From: an uncultured Fimbriimonadales bacterium
GTDB taxonomy: Bacteria > Armatimonadota > Fimbriimonadia > Fimbriimonadales > GBS-DC
NCBI GenBank assembly: GCA_937934465.1
Contig: CALGZO010000171.1
Coordinates: 1 to 10,073, forward strand
DNA length: 10,073 bases
Direction of reading: 5' to 3'
Every line of letters starts with the position of its first letter. Position 1 is the stretch's first letter. A program made the translations under genes and the position numbers. Below the pieces are notes generated by a model. It did no database searches, was not told where the DNA came from, and saw only the letters and a program-made list of their open reading frames with translations. Shown here one piece after another: positions 1 to 7,524 of this stretch.

Positions 1-7
1 CTCCTCC
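1..7 (-). promoter_or_regulatory. Possible ribosome binding site for a minus-strand gene beyond the left edge
   Basis: Read on the minus strand, the window ends in GGAGGAG, a strong Shine-Dalgarno match that would place a start codon a few bases outside the window. A TATCGT hexamer (minus strand, 24 down to 19) lies just upstream and could be its -10 box. Both are suggestive only, because the start codon itself is not visible. Confidence 0.4.
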
Positions 8-514
8 GCGTTATTCGCACGATAGGGTTTCGGGGTATGCAACGCGATTCCTGCCGATTTGCGCGCGTAGCGCGACCAAATGTTCACAACGCGAGAAGGC
101 AATAAGACTGTCTTCGCGCTCAGCCTTGCGTGTCAAAGCAACGCCATCTCCATCGCGTGGCAGGTCGCGCCTGCGAACCGCGGGGGCGCGCGGCGCGTGG
201 TAGATGGCTGGGCTACCGCCTGCAGTGTCGGCTGGCGGCGTTTTGGGGGCAGTAAGCATCCGAGCCGTAGTTATTGTGAATCGAGCTGTCCGCCTTGCAG
301 GCGCAGGGGGCGTGGTACAGGCTGCGGCATTGGATGGGGCAAGGGTTTGGGATGCTCAAGCGTGGGGTGGGAATGACATCGGACATGGCGGCAGGTTGAC
401 GGCGCAGCGTGTTGAGGAGCGTTTGGGGAGCGATCGTTGGGGTGCGAGGGTGGTTTTTGAGGGAGCTTTGTTGTTTGTGGCTCTTGGCGTCGGTTGGAAG
501 CGGTGGCTGAACTC

Positions 515-548
515 AAAAAATGTCCCTTATCAGCTGCGCGGGGAGGGA
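515..548 (-). terminator. Weak candidate terminator downstream of the small pilin-like gene
   Basis: On the minus strand a TCCCT...AGGGA stem (5 bp, 16-nt loop) is followed after two bases by a run of six T. It lies about 50 bases past the stop codon at 596. The stem is short and the loop long, so this is a weak call. A second small hairpin (GTCCC/GGGAC, 8-nt loop) at 578-595 abuts the stop codon. Confidence 0.25.
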
Positions 549-595
549 GCGCAAGCCCACGCAGCGGTAGCGCCACTGTCCCGTTCGCGAGGGAC

Positions 596-958
596 TCAGT
601 AGCTCATGTGTCCGGGCGTCGTGCAACGCACTTGCCCTGTTGTGGGGTCGTACTGATAGGGCTGTCCCGACACGGGGCAGCGCAACATCGTTTCGGGCAG
701 TCCCAGCTCTTGCAGGTTGGCGGGGTAGGTCTCTTCGGTGGTCGTGCGGATTTGGATGGCTTGGCGGATTTGGCTGAGGTTATTGCGACACTCGACGCTT
801 TCGGCGGCTTGGCGCACTTCGCCGACGCGACTTACAGGCGGCGTCGGCGAGGCGGCAGGGCTTGCGCTCGATGCGCCGCTCCCTGCGCCGTAGTAGAGCC
901 ACACCATCAGCAGCACGCCCAGAATCGCCACCGAAACCAGCACGCCAACCAGCCGCAT
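596..958 (-). CDS. Small membrane-anchored protein with a pilin-like C-terminal tail
   Basis: 120 aa. Residues 2-22 form one hydrophobic segment, probably an uncleaved anchor. A Ser/Ala/Pro-rich spacer (about 25-43) follows, then a soluble part with three cysteines (C57, C94, C112). The part around C57 (CRNNLSQIRQAI) and the tail RCPVSGQPYQYDPTTGQVRC followed by a PGH motif resemble the post-helix region and C-terminus of type II secretion/pseudopilin-like proteins, in which CP-x-G-x-PYxYDP-x-TG is common. It lacks the G/A-FTLxE prepilin processing site, so it is not a standard pilin. The ATG at 958 is chosen because TATAAT lies exactly 6 nt upstream. It starts 25 bases after the alr stop codon on the same strand, with its own -10 box in that gap. 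Function unknown; an envelope location is inferred. Confidence 0.7.
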   Translation of the reverse strand: MRLVGVLVSVAILGVLLMVWLYYGAGSGASSASPAASPTPPVSRVGEVRQAAESVECRNNLSQIRQAIQIRTTTEETYPANLQELGLPETMLRCPVSGQPYQYDPTTGQVRCTTPGHMSY

Positions 959-964
959 AGCCGA

Positions 965-970
965 ATTATA
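965..970 (-). promoter_or_regulatory. -10 box, leaderless configuration
   Basis: GGTATAAT on the minus strand, with the hexamer TATAAT ending 6 nt (TCGGCT) before the ATG at 958. A start site about 7 nt after the hexamer would fall on the A of the ATG, giving a leaderless mRNA. There is no Shine-Dalgarno sequence, and no clear -35 match is visible upstream. Confidence 0.65.
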
Positions 971-983
971 CCGCGCGGGAGTT

Positions 984-2108
984 TCATCCCGTGCGTTTGG
1001 CGCGCTGCCCCAACCGTGTGGTGATTTCGTGGGGGGTAGTGTTCAGCAGGTGGGCGAGGGTCTCGACGCGCACGCAGGCGTCGCCGTCGGCTCCAATCAG
1101 CGTGGCGACATCGCCTACCTGCGTTTGGGGTAGGTGGGTAGCATCGACCATCAGCATATCCATGCAGACGCGCCCGATTTGTGGGGCGAGCGCGCCGTGC
1201 AGGGCGACGGCGGCGCGGTTGGTGAGGTCTCTGGGGTAGCCGTCGGCGTAGCCCACGCCGAGCGTGGCGACGCGAGTCGGACGCTCTGCCCGCCAGCACG
1301 CGCCGTAGCTCACGCTTTGACCTTTGGGAATCTCGCGCACGGCAATCACTCGCGCGCGCCAGCGCAGCACAGGGCGCAATCGCACGCAGAGGGGGTGCGC
1401 TTCCCACCCTGAAGGCGCAATCCCGTAGAGCAGCAGCCCCACCCGCGCGGCGTCGAGCAGGCTGTCGGGCGCGCTGAGGACGCCTGCGCTCGCTGCAGCA
1501 TGCAACGGCGTCTGCGGAAAACCGCCCCGACGCAACTGCTCCACCGCGACCCGAAACTGCGCCAGCTGCTCGCGGGTGAACTCGGCGTCGCTGTCCGCGC
1601 AGGCGAAATGGGTGAACACGCTCTGCCACGCCAGCGGCGCGTCAGGGCGAAACTCCGCCAGGAACGGCTCCACCTGCGCAGGCGTCAGCCCCAATCGGCT
1701 CATGCCCGTGTCGAGCTCGAGATGCACGGGCAACACGCGCCCTAACGCACGGGCGACGGCGCACGCTTGGCGATAGCCTTCGAGGGAGTCCACCACGCAC
1801 TCCACGCTGTACTCTGCAGCGGTACGCCACTCGGCGTCGGTGGTGGGCGGGTAGAGCGTCATCACACGGAACGGTTGCGCGCCCAACGCCTCACGCAGTT
1901 CGATAGCCTCGCCCAAGCTCGCCACGATAAAGTGCGCGACGCCGATTTGTGTCAGCGCGCCTGCGACGCGCGCCGCGCCGTGCCCATAGGCGTCGGCTTT
2001 CACGACCGCCCACAGCGTTCGCGACGCGCCTATGTAGCTCTGAATCGCCTGCGCGTTCTGCTGGAGCGCGCCAACATCCACCTCAAGCCAGTTCGTGTAG
2101 ACAGGCAC
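984..2108 (-). CDS. alr: Alanine racemase
   Basis: 374 aa, the usual length for the family. It interconverts L- and D-alanine in the cytoplasm with pyridoxal phosphate, supplying D-Ala for peptidoglycan. The PLP lysine is K37 in AVVKADAYGHG. Other family motifs are HLELDTGMSRLG (about 130-141), an RVGLLLYG phosphate-binding stretch near 220, the second catalytic tyrosine Y268 in SVSYGACW, and the GRVCMDMLMVD block near 310. The GTG at 2108 is chosen because the protein then begins VPVYTNWLEVDVGAL, matching the normal family N-terminus, and TACAAT lies exactly 6 nt upstream. An in-frame extension to 2306 would run into the divergent M23 gene and is rejected. The nearest downstream gene (start 958) has its own promoter. 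An intact, ordinary Alr. Confidence 0.95.
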   Translation of the reverse strand: MPVYTNWLEVDVGALQQNAQAIQSYIGASRTLWAVVKADAYGHGAARVAGALTQIGVAHFIVASLGEAIELREALGAQPFRVMTLYPPTTDAEWRTAAEYSVECVVDSLEGYRQACAVARALGRVLPVHLELDTGMSRLGLTPAQVEPFLAEFRPDAPLAWQSVFTHFACADSDAEFTREQLAQFRVAVEQLRRGGFPQTPLHAAASAGVLSAPDSLLDAARVGLLLYGIAPSGWEAHPLCVRLRPVLRWRARVIAVREIPKGQSVSYGACWRAERPTRVATLGVGYADGYPRDLTNRAAVALHGALAPQIGRVCMDMLMVDATHLPQTQVGDVATLIGADGDACVRVETLAHLLNTTPHEITTRLGQRAKRTG

Positions 2109-2114
2109 GCCCCT

Positions 2115-2120
2115 ATTGTA
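2115..2120 (-). promoter_or_regulatory. -10 box of alr, leaderless configuration
   Basis: GGTACAAT on the minus strand; TACAAT is followed by AGGGGC (6 nt) and then the GTG start. The spacing puts the transcription start on the start codon. The AGGGG within the spacer sits only one base from the GTG, too close to work as a Shine-Dalgarno sequence. No clear -35 element. Confidence 0.65.
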
Positions 2121-2163
2121 CCGATTGGAGTGCCGTCGAGCAGGATTTCGCGCTGGAGGGGCA

Positions 2164-2169
2164 TATCTT
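2164..2169 (+). promoter_or_regulatory. -10 box of the M23 gene, leaderless configuration
   Basis: TATCTT followed by GTGGGT (6 nt) and the ATG at 2176. It has the same spacing as three other genes here, but without the GG before the hexamer and with a weaker TAnnnT match. It lies back to back with the alr box, the two hexamers being 43 bp apart, so the upstream promoter regions must overlap. Confidence 0.5.
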
Positions 2170-2175
2170 GTGGGT

Positions 2176-3921
2176 ATGCGCCGTTGGACAGGAGTGCTGA
2201 TTGGTTGTATGGTGTTGAGCGTTGCGTTGGGACAGAGCGCGCGCGTGGGCGTCGTCGCGGCGGGCAACAACCTTGCGGTGCGCCCCGCGCCCTGCAGCGC
2301 CAACACACTGGGCGCAGTACCTGCAGGGATGGACGGCGCGGTTCAAGGCGCCAGCCAAACCTGTAGCAGCCAGACTTGGCTGCCGATAGCATGGGCGAAC
2401 GGCTTACAGGGCTGGTCGGCGACGGGCGCGGGTGGAGTGGACTTCCTCGCGCCGTTGGCAGGGCAAGGCGTGTTTCCGAGCGTCGCCGCGCCGCTGGCGT
2501 ACCCCGTGCGCGTGGGACCGAACGCCTCCGCGCTGAATGTGCGCTCGGGACCAGGCACGGAGTTCTCTATCATCACTACGAAGGCGGCAGGCGCGACGGG
2601 CTGGGCGTTCGAAGCGTTCAACAACACAGGCTCCAATATCGTGTGGTGGAAGATTCGCTGGGACGACGGCGTGGTGGGCTGGTCGGCGGAGTCGGTGCGC
2701 GGCGCGGGAGTGTATCTCTCGCTGGCGGGCGCGCCGAGACCCAAGTTCAGAATCGCTCTTCAGACGCTCGGCGTGGCGAGCGTCGCTGTCCAGATTAGTC
2801 CGGCGGACTTGAACACGGGCGCAGCCGAGATGACGGCTCCGACGACGCTGGTCTACCTCGCTGGGCAAACGGTGGCTCTGACCGCGCCTGAGGTTGCGCC
2901 GAACGGCGCGCGCTTCGTGCGCTGGGTGGTGAACGGCGAGCCGCACACCCGTCGCACGCTGATTTTGCGCCAGCCCCAAGCGTATCGGGTCGCGCTGGTT
3001 TACAGCCCCAACGCGCCTGCGACCGAAGACGCCTTCCTGCGTAGCCTTGTCGCCCCGTGGCGGCAAGGTCAGATTTGGCTGCCCTCCACCTACGACACGC
3101 ACGCGAGCAACAACCCCGAATATGCCGTAGACTTCAATCGCGTGAGCAGCACACGCGCCACTTGCCCCTACCAGAACGGCTTCATCCAAGACTGCAACGA
3201 GCCGATACTCGCCTCGCACGCAGGACGCGCCTACACACGCGCCCAGAGCAACTGCTCCGGCTACGGCAACTATGTAGTGGTGGTGAGCAGTGTGCGCCAG
3301 CCCGGCAGCAACAACACTTACCTCGCCACAATCTACGCGCACCTGAACTACTTTCTGGTCCCGAACGGAACGCTGGTGGACGCAGGCGAGCCGATTGGTC
3401 GGCTGGGCAGCACGGGCACTTCTACAGGTCCGCACTTGCACTATGAGGTGCGCTATGTGACGGTTTCAGGCAGCACGCTCACGCTGGGGGCGCGCGTGAA
3501 GGCGCTGAATAATCCGCGCATTCGGCTCAGCGGGCAGCCGCTGACGGTGGATTTCAACTGTCGCATCAGCGGATTGGGCTACGGCGGCCCCGCGATTGTG
3601 GGCACAGCGCCGATTGCGAGCCTGCCAGAGAATATCGAACCGCCCTGTGCGCCTTACGGATGCCCCAGCGGGCTAACTGACGGCTCTGCCGAACTGCCCG
3701 AACCCGAACCAGGACACTGCCACGGCGAACTGCCAGAGGAGTTCGTCATCTACCTGTCGGATGTGAACGGCGACGGGTGCGTGGATGAATCTGACCTACT
3801 GGAGGTGTTGCTGCGGTTCGGCGAGACGCACGACGGGGGCGCAGATGTGAACGGCGACGGCGTGGTGGACGACGCCGACCTACTGGCGGTGCTGATGGAT
3901 TGGGGCGTCGCCTGCGAGTAG
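2176..3921 (+). CDS. Secreted SH3b-InlB-like-M23 peptidase-dockerin protein
   Basis: 581 aa. A signal peptide ends near residue 19-22 (LSVALG|QSA). An LIGC match at C11 is too early for a normal lipobox. Two SH3b-like domains follow (about 24-90 and 109-185, the second with ALNVRSGPGTEF), then an InlB-repeat-like domain (about 190-277, RFVRWVVNGE) and an M23/LytM-type zinc peptidase. Its predicted metal and catalytic residues are all present: H309 and D319 (THASNNPEYAVDF), H389 (IYAHL), H420 and H422 (STGPHLHYEV). M23 enzymes cut peptidoglycan cross-bridges or act on protein substrates; SH3b domains commonly bind cell wall. The C-terminus (about 526-580) has two Ca-binding dockerin loops, D529-VNGDG and D557-VNGDG, each ending in DLL. 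The ATG at 2176 is chosen because it starts the signal peptide and has TATCTT 6 nt upstream. Divergent from alr. Predicted wall hydrolase; the substrate is inferred. Confidence 0.88.
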   Translation: MRRWTGVLIGCMVLSVALGQSARVGVVAAGNNLAVRPAPCSANTLGAVPAGMDGAVQGASQTCSSQTWLPIAWANGLQGWSATGAGGVDFLAPLAGQGVFPSVAAPLAYPVRVGPNASALNVRSGPGTEFSIITTKAAGATGWAFEAFNNTGSNIVWWKIRWDDGVVGWSAESVRGAGVYLSLAGAPRPKFRIALQTLGVASVAVQISPADLNTGAAEMTAPTTLVYLAGQTVALTAPEVAPNGARFVRWVVNGEPHTRRTLILRQPQAYRVALVYSPNAPATEDAFLRSLVAPWRQGQIWLPSTYDTHASNNPEYAVDFNRVSSTRATCPYQNGFIQDCNEPILASHAGRAYTRAQSNCSGYGNYVVVVSSVRQPGSNNTYLATIYAHLNYFLVPNGTLVDAGEPIGRLGSTGTSTGPHLHYEVRYVTVSGSTLTLGARVKALNNPRIRLSGQPLTVDFNCRISGLGYGGPAIVGTAPIASLPENIEPPCAPYGCPSGLTDGSAELPEPEPGHCHGELPEEFVIYLSDVNGDGCVDESDLLEVLLRFGETHDGGADVNGDGVVDDADLLAVLMDWGVACE

Positions 3922-3928
3922 TGAAGTT

Positions 3929-3953
3929 CGGGAGAGGCGCGACGCCTCTCCCG
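3929..3953. terminator. Bidirectional hairpin between two convergent genes
   Basis: A perfect 11-bp stem (CGGGAGAGGCG / CGCCTCTCCCG) with a 3-base CGA loop, placed 7 bases after the stop at 3921 and 12 bases before the stop of the convergent gene at 3966. Position and stability fit a shared terminator. Neither strand has a good T run after the stem, so it is not a textbook intrinsic terminator and may instead protect 3' ends. Confidence 0.55.
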
Positions 3954-3965
3954 ACTGTTGTGGGG

Positions 3966-6900
3966 TCATTTCTCCGCGCCGATGCCCAGCAGGTCTGCCA
4001 GCGACGGCACGCGGATTTCGGGCATGCCCAGCATGTATTGGGCGTTCAACGCCTTGTCGATCATATCCACCGCCTCGCTGTAGTGGGCGCGGGTGTAGGT
4101 GTCCTGCACGCGCGGAAGCTGCTTGGCGAGCTGTTCACGCAGTTGGCGCAGGTGGTAGCGCGCGAGCATCTTCGCGTCGTCAGGCGCGCCCGTGTTCTTG
4201 GTGAGCATATCCACCAGCGTCTGCAGGTGCGCCCGTTGCAGCTGGCGACGCAACGCCGACACAGGACGATTCGATTGCGCTTCCGACCAGATGACGCCCT
4301 GCAGGGTGTCGAACAGTTCCGCCATCGTGAGCGCGTTGCGCTCATCGACGGCTTTGAACTCGTTATTGGCGACGCGGCGCAGGGTGTCGTTCGCCATCAG
4401 GCGTGCGAGCGTCAGACGCTGGATGTTGCTGAGGAAGTCGCGCACGGGCGCATCTGCTGGGATGGCGCCGCCGCTTCCGTAGGGGTTGGGACCCAGCTTC
4501 AGATATAGCCCTTTCGGGAAGTTGAACGCGCTCTCGGAGAAGATGTAGGTCGCCAGCAGTTGGAGGGCGCGGCGTTGCTTCTCCGCGCTCACAGGCTCCA
4601 GCGGCGGCTGCGCGTTCGGGTCGGAGGCGAAGTTGCGCCGAATCTGCAACGCGCCCACAAACCGACACAGTTGCGTCGCCGCGCGGCTGAAACTCGCCAG
4701 CGTGCCGAAAAAGTAGCGCGTGAAATCATAGTAACTCTCGCCTGAAGCGGGAACGCGCGAGGGCAGCACTTCCAGCAGCTCGTGCGTGTCCTTAATCACC
4801 AGTTCCCAGTAATCCAAAGGCTCCTTGCTCAGGTCGAAGCGCGTCACATACGGATCGAATCGGTCGGCGTAGTCGTCGGTCTCGTATGCCAGTCCTGGCT
4901 CCGTATTGCGCTGCGCGATTTCGAGCAGATACGGTCGCTCGGCTTCGGGCGTGTTCGCCTCAGGAAAGACGCGATAGCCATATTCAATCGCCCAGTAGTC
5001 ATAGGGACCGATGGTCGGGTTCCAATACACGGTGTCGGGGGCGTGGAGCGCCATCTGGTTGAACGGGTCGTACTCCATCACGCTGGCGACGGTGCCACGC
5101 TGGCGGACGCGCTCGCCGTCTTTGAGCTCTTCGAGTGTGTTTTGGCGGCTGGCGACGAAGTTATGGCGCAGTCCCAAGATGTGCCCCATCTCGTGCATCG
5201 TGACGGACTTGATGTAGTCTTTCACGAACTGCTCTTCGGAGATTTTGGTCGCGCCGCGCCTGCCTGCGAGCAGCTCCATCATCACGAAGCCCTGCCACGC
5301 GCGTTGTAGGGTATCCTGCGCGAAGGTGCAAGCGTGCGGCGAGTTGTGGTCGTGGTGGTCGCAGCAGTGTTGCTCGCGCGCTTCGGCTTCCTTGAAAGCC
5401 GCCAGCGGGTCAATCTCGCGCACGAACTGCACGCGCGTAAAGCGCGCCATGTTGCCGTCGATGGTGATGCTCGCGTTCAGAATCTGCCCTGTGAGCGGAT
5501 TGGGACGGAACAGCGCGACGGCGTAGCCGTTGCTGGGCGAAGTGACCCAGCGGATTACATTGTAGCGCATATCGGCGTGATCCCAGTCGGCGTCGTCGGG
5601 CATCTGCTTGACTACAATCGCGTCCTTGAAGCCTATCTTTTCGAACGCTTTGTTCCATTCCAGAATGCCGTCGCGGATGGCGTCGCGATACTCGTAGGGC
5701 ACGGCGTTATCGATCCAGAACACGATAGGCTCTTTGGGGGGCGAGAGTTCGGCGTTCGGGTCGGCTTTCTCCAAGTGCCAGCGCAGGATGTAGCGGCGCG
5801 ATTGGTCTTCTTTCTCGCGCGTGAAGTCTTCGTAGGCGGTGATGAAGTAGCCGACGCGCGGGTCATAGAAGCGGGGTGTATAGCCGTTGTTGGTGGGCAG
5901 CTCCCAGAGGTTGTAGTTGACCGTGATGGGCACGCTGCGCGGGTCGGCGAGGTTCGCCCCGCCTGCTAAGCCGCCCAGTATGCCCGCCAGACCGCCGCCG
6001 CGCTGCGGACCCCCTGCAAAATGGTAAGCCGTCTGGATGAAGATGTTGTTCGGAAACGCCTTGACCTGATTATAGACGGTCTTCTCGCGGTCGATGCTGT
6101 AGCTGCCGCCTGCTGCAATCCCCACAAGCTGCTGGATTTGAATGATGTCGGAGCGGAACAGGTTGCTCACATCGATGAGTAGCCGTTTGCCCTCGTCCGA
6201 TTTCGCCTCGATTTTGAACGCTTCTAAGTAGGCGTCGGCGAAGGAGCGTCGCACGGAGCGAGCAATCGGGGTGTTCGGGTTCGCTTGGAAGCCGATGTTC
6301 GGCACGACGAACAGAATCTGCTCATCGCGCTGCACGAGTTTGAACAGGATATCGTTTATGGGCGTGCCTGCGGCGAGGAAAAAGGTCGGCAGCCCTTCAC
6401 TCACTGTCGCTTGCAGGAAGTAGAGCCGCTCCAGTTGCTCGCGGCGAATCTCCATGTAGATTGTGTCTTTGCCCGACTCCTTCTTGCGATAGAGCGTGAA
6501 CAACCCCTCCAACTTCTCGAAGTCTTTGGTTACATCTTCGATGGTCTTCTCTTTCTTCTTTGGGTCTTCTTTCTTCTCGCCTTCGGCGGGTTTCTGCTCA
6601 TCTTGTTTAGGTTCAGCAGCCTGTTCTTTAGTGGGTTGCGCGTCTTGTTTCGGGGCGGCTTGTTGTGGCGCTCCGTTCTCGCCTTCAGGCAGCGGCGCGC
6701 CCTCGATGCGTTCATATTCCAGCTGCGCCGAGGCGGCGGCAGTCACGCCTCCCTGTCCCCAGCTCATACCTGTGATTTTGGCGGTTGCATAGACGGTATC
6801 GCCTGTGCGCAACTCTATAAGCAGCTCGGTGTCTGCTGTGACCTTGCTGCCGCCGCCTGCAGTGTAAGTGCTGGCGATTCGGGCGACGCGGATGCCTTTC

Positions 6901-7442
6901 CAGCTCTCAAAGCCACGCACGGTATACTCGATGGTAGCGGGTACAGTGCCGAGCTTAGAGTCGTCCTTGAAAGTGTAGCTCCACTTATCGCCGACGCCGA
7001 CAGGTTTCTCGCTGAAAATCACGGCAAAGGTCTGCCCTAAGTGCCGTTGTTCGGCGTCCTCCTCTTCTTCCTCTTGGGTGCTTTCACGGCTGATTGGCTC
7101 GCCGTTGGGCTTCAGCACGGTCGTGGTCTTACCGCTGAGCGCCTCGTCGGGTGCGGGCATCTTCTGACCGCCAAAGCTCATCTCGTAAGACTCGGTGGTC
7201 TGTTCCTGCTTGATGTTGCCTTCGGGCGAAACATCGAGGATTTTCTGGACGACTACAGAAGTGATTTCCAGGTTGAAAGTGTTGCCTGCCGCTTCGATGC
7301 TTAGCGTGCCCGACAGTTTGTAGCGCATCGTCTGACCGGGCTTGGCTTTGAGTTGGAGCAGGACTTTTTCCTGCGCGTGTGCGCCCAGCGACACAGTAAA
7401 TAATAACAACCACAGTAGCATGAACCATCGTTGCTTCAGCAT
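3966..7442 (-). CDS. Large secreted zinc metalloprotease (DUF5118/DUF5117/DUF4953 type) with extra N-terminal domain
   Basis: 1158 aa. The signal peptide ends near residue 23 (GAHA|Q). Residues about 24-245 form a beta-rich domain (KPGQTMRYKLSGTL) resembling DUF6263-like surface domains, with a run of five Glu at 124-128. A Pro/Lys/Glu/Gln-rich linker (about 248-299) follows. About 300-560 resembles the DUF5118/DUF5117 part of zinc-dependent metalloproteases, and about 570-880 is the catalytic part. The metzincin-like site is H750-EMGH-ILGLRH-NF, with H750, H754 and H760 as zinc ligands and E751 as the base; a candidate Met-turn is at M789 (SVMEYDP). H692-CCDHHDH plus H703 and C705 form an unusual Cys/His cluster. 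The ATG at 7442 is chosen because it opens the signal peptide and follows GGAGGG by 4 bases; the in-frame extension to 7733 overlaps the PIN gene. Substrate unknown; an extracellular or periplasmic site is inferred. Confidence 0.85.
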   Translation of the reverse strand: MLKQRWFMLLWLLLFTVSLGAHAQEKVLLQLKAKPGQTMRYKLSGTLSIEAAGNTFNLEITSVVVQKILDVSPEGNIKQEQTTESYEMSFGGQKMPAPDEALSGKTTTVLKPNGEPISRESTQEEEEEDAEQRHLGQTFAVIFSEKPVGVGDKWSYTFKDDSKLGTVPATIEYTVRGFESWKGIRVARIASTYTAGGGSKVTADTELLIELRTGDTVYATAKITGMSWGQGGVTAAASAQLEYERIEGAPLPEGENGAPQQAAPKQDAQPTKEQAAEPKQDEQKPAEGEKKEDPKKKEKTIEDVTKDFEKLEGLFTLYRKKESGKDTIYMEIRREQLERLYFLQATVSEGLPTFFLAAGTPINDILFKLVQRDEQILFVVPNIGFQANPNTPIARSVRRSFADAYLEAFKIEAKSDEGKRLLIDVSNLFRSDIIQIQQLVGIAAGGSYSIDREKTVYNQVKAFPNNIFIQTAYHFAGGPQRGGGLAGILGGLAGGANLADPRSVPITVNYNLWELPTNNGYTPRFYDPRVGYFITAYEDFTREKEDQSRRYILRWHLEKADPNAELSPPKEPIVFWIDNAVPYEYRDAIRDGILEWNKAFEKIGFKDAIVVKQMPDDADWDHADMRYNVIRWVTSPSNGYAVALFRPNPLTGQILNASITIDGNMARFTRVQFVREIDPLAAFKEAEAREQHCCDHHDHNSPHACTFAQDTLQRAWQGFVMMELLAGRRGATKISEEQFVKDYIKSVTMHEMGHILGLRHNFVASRQNTLEELKDGERVRQRGTVASVMEYDPFNQMALHAPDTVYWNPTIGPYDYWAIEYGYRVFPEANTPEAERPYLLEIAQRNTEPGLAYETDDYADRFDPYVTRFDLSKEPLDYWELVIKDTHELLEVLPSRVPASGESYYDFTRYFFGTLASFSRAATQLCRFVGALQIRRNFASDPNAQPPLEPVSAEKQRRALQLLATYIFSESAFNFPKGLYLKLGPNPYGSGGAIPADAPVRDFLSNIQRLTLARLMANDTLRRVANNEFKAVDERNALTMAELFDTLQGVIWSEAQSNRPVSALRRQLQRAHLQTLVDMLTKNTGAPDDAKMLARYHLRQLREQLAKQLPRVQDTYTRAHYSEAVDMIDKALNAQYMLGMPEIRVPSLADLLGIGAEK

Positions 7443-7446
7443 AGTT

Positions 7447-7452
7447 CCCTCC
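7447..7452 (-). promoter_or_regulatory. Ribosome binding site of the metalloprotease gene
   Basis: GGAGGG on the minus strand, 4 bases before the ATG at 7442. It decides this start over in-frame upstream codons that would run into the preceding PIN gene. Confidence 0.75.
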
Positions 7453-7485
7453 GAATATCGATTATGGGTTCCCCCACGAGTGCGT

Positions 7486-7491
7486 ATTGTA
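7486..7491 (-). promoter_or_regulatory. -10 box of the metalloprotease gene
   Basis: GGGTACAAT on the minus strand in the 82-bp gap between the PIN gene and the metalloprotease, 43 bases before the ATG. The predicted leader is about 36 bases and contains the GGAGGG site, so this gene is leadered, unlike four of its neighbours. No clear -35 hexamer was found. Confidence 0.55.
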
Positions 7492-7524
7492 CCCAATAAC
7501 TTTCGTGTATATGCGTCAGTCGCC

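Larger units (their letters stand above)
1..595. other. Gene-poor stretch with no supportable coding region
   Basis: About 600 bases in which I support no gene. Open frames exist on both strands (for example 204-602 plus, 271-576 minus and 11-259 minus), but their translations are low in complexity, rich in Pro, Arg, His or Gly, resemble no family I know, and have no convincing ribosome binding site or TAnnnT box at their starts. From about 320 to 500 the plus strand is strikingly rich in G and T. On the minus strand two frames are open to the left edge after stop codons near 130-150, so a short N-terminal piece of an off-window gene could lie here, but I cannot choose between them. No tRNA or recognised riboswitch was seen. 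Confidence 0.5.

Noticed and set aside
155..195. Possible tRNA-like T-arm (GGTTCGCAGG on the minus strand)
   Set aside because: No matching acceptor stem, anticodon arm or CCA end could be built around it.
11..259. Minus-strand open frame of 82 codons ending just before the GGAGGAG at the edge
   Set aside because: The placement would suit an operon, but there is no start signal and no recognisable protein; kept only as part of the unassigned stretch.
204..602. Plus-strand open frame of 132 codons in the left region
   Set aside because: Low-complexity Gly/Ala/Val-rich translation, no ribosome binding site or TAnnnT box at the start, and it runs into the end of the minus-strand gene at 596.
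907..1629. Long minus-strand open frame (240 codons) inside alr in another frame
   Set aside because: Arg-rich shadow of a high-GC gene, overlapping a well-supported alanine racemase; no family resemblance.
2109..2306. 66-residue N-terminal extension of alanine racemase
   Set aside because: It overlaps the divergent M23 gene and its promoter, is not alr-like, and the GTG at 2108 has a well-placed -10 box.
2404..3441. Long minus-strand open frame opposite the M23 gene
   Set aside because: Antisense shadow; the plus-strand frame has intact domains and catalytic residues, while this one is Arg/Ala-rich without motifs.
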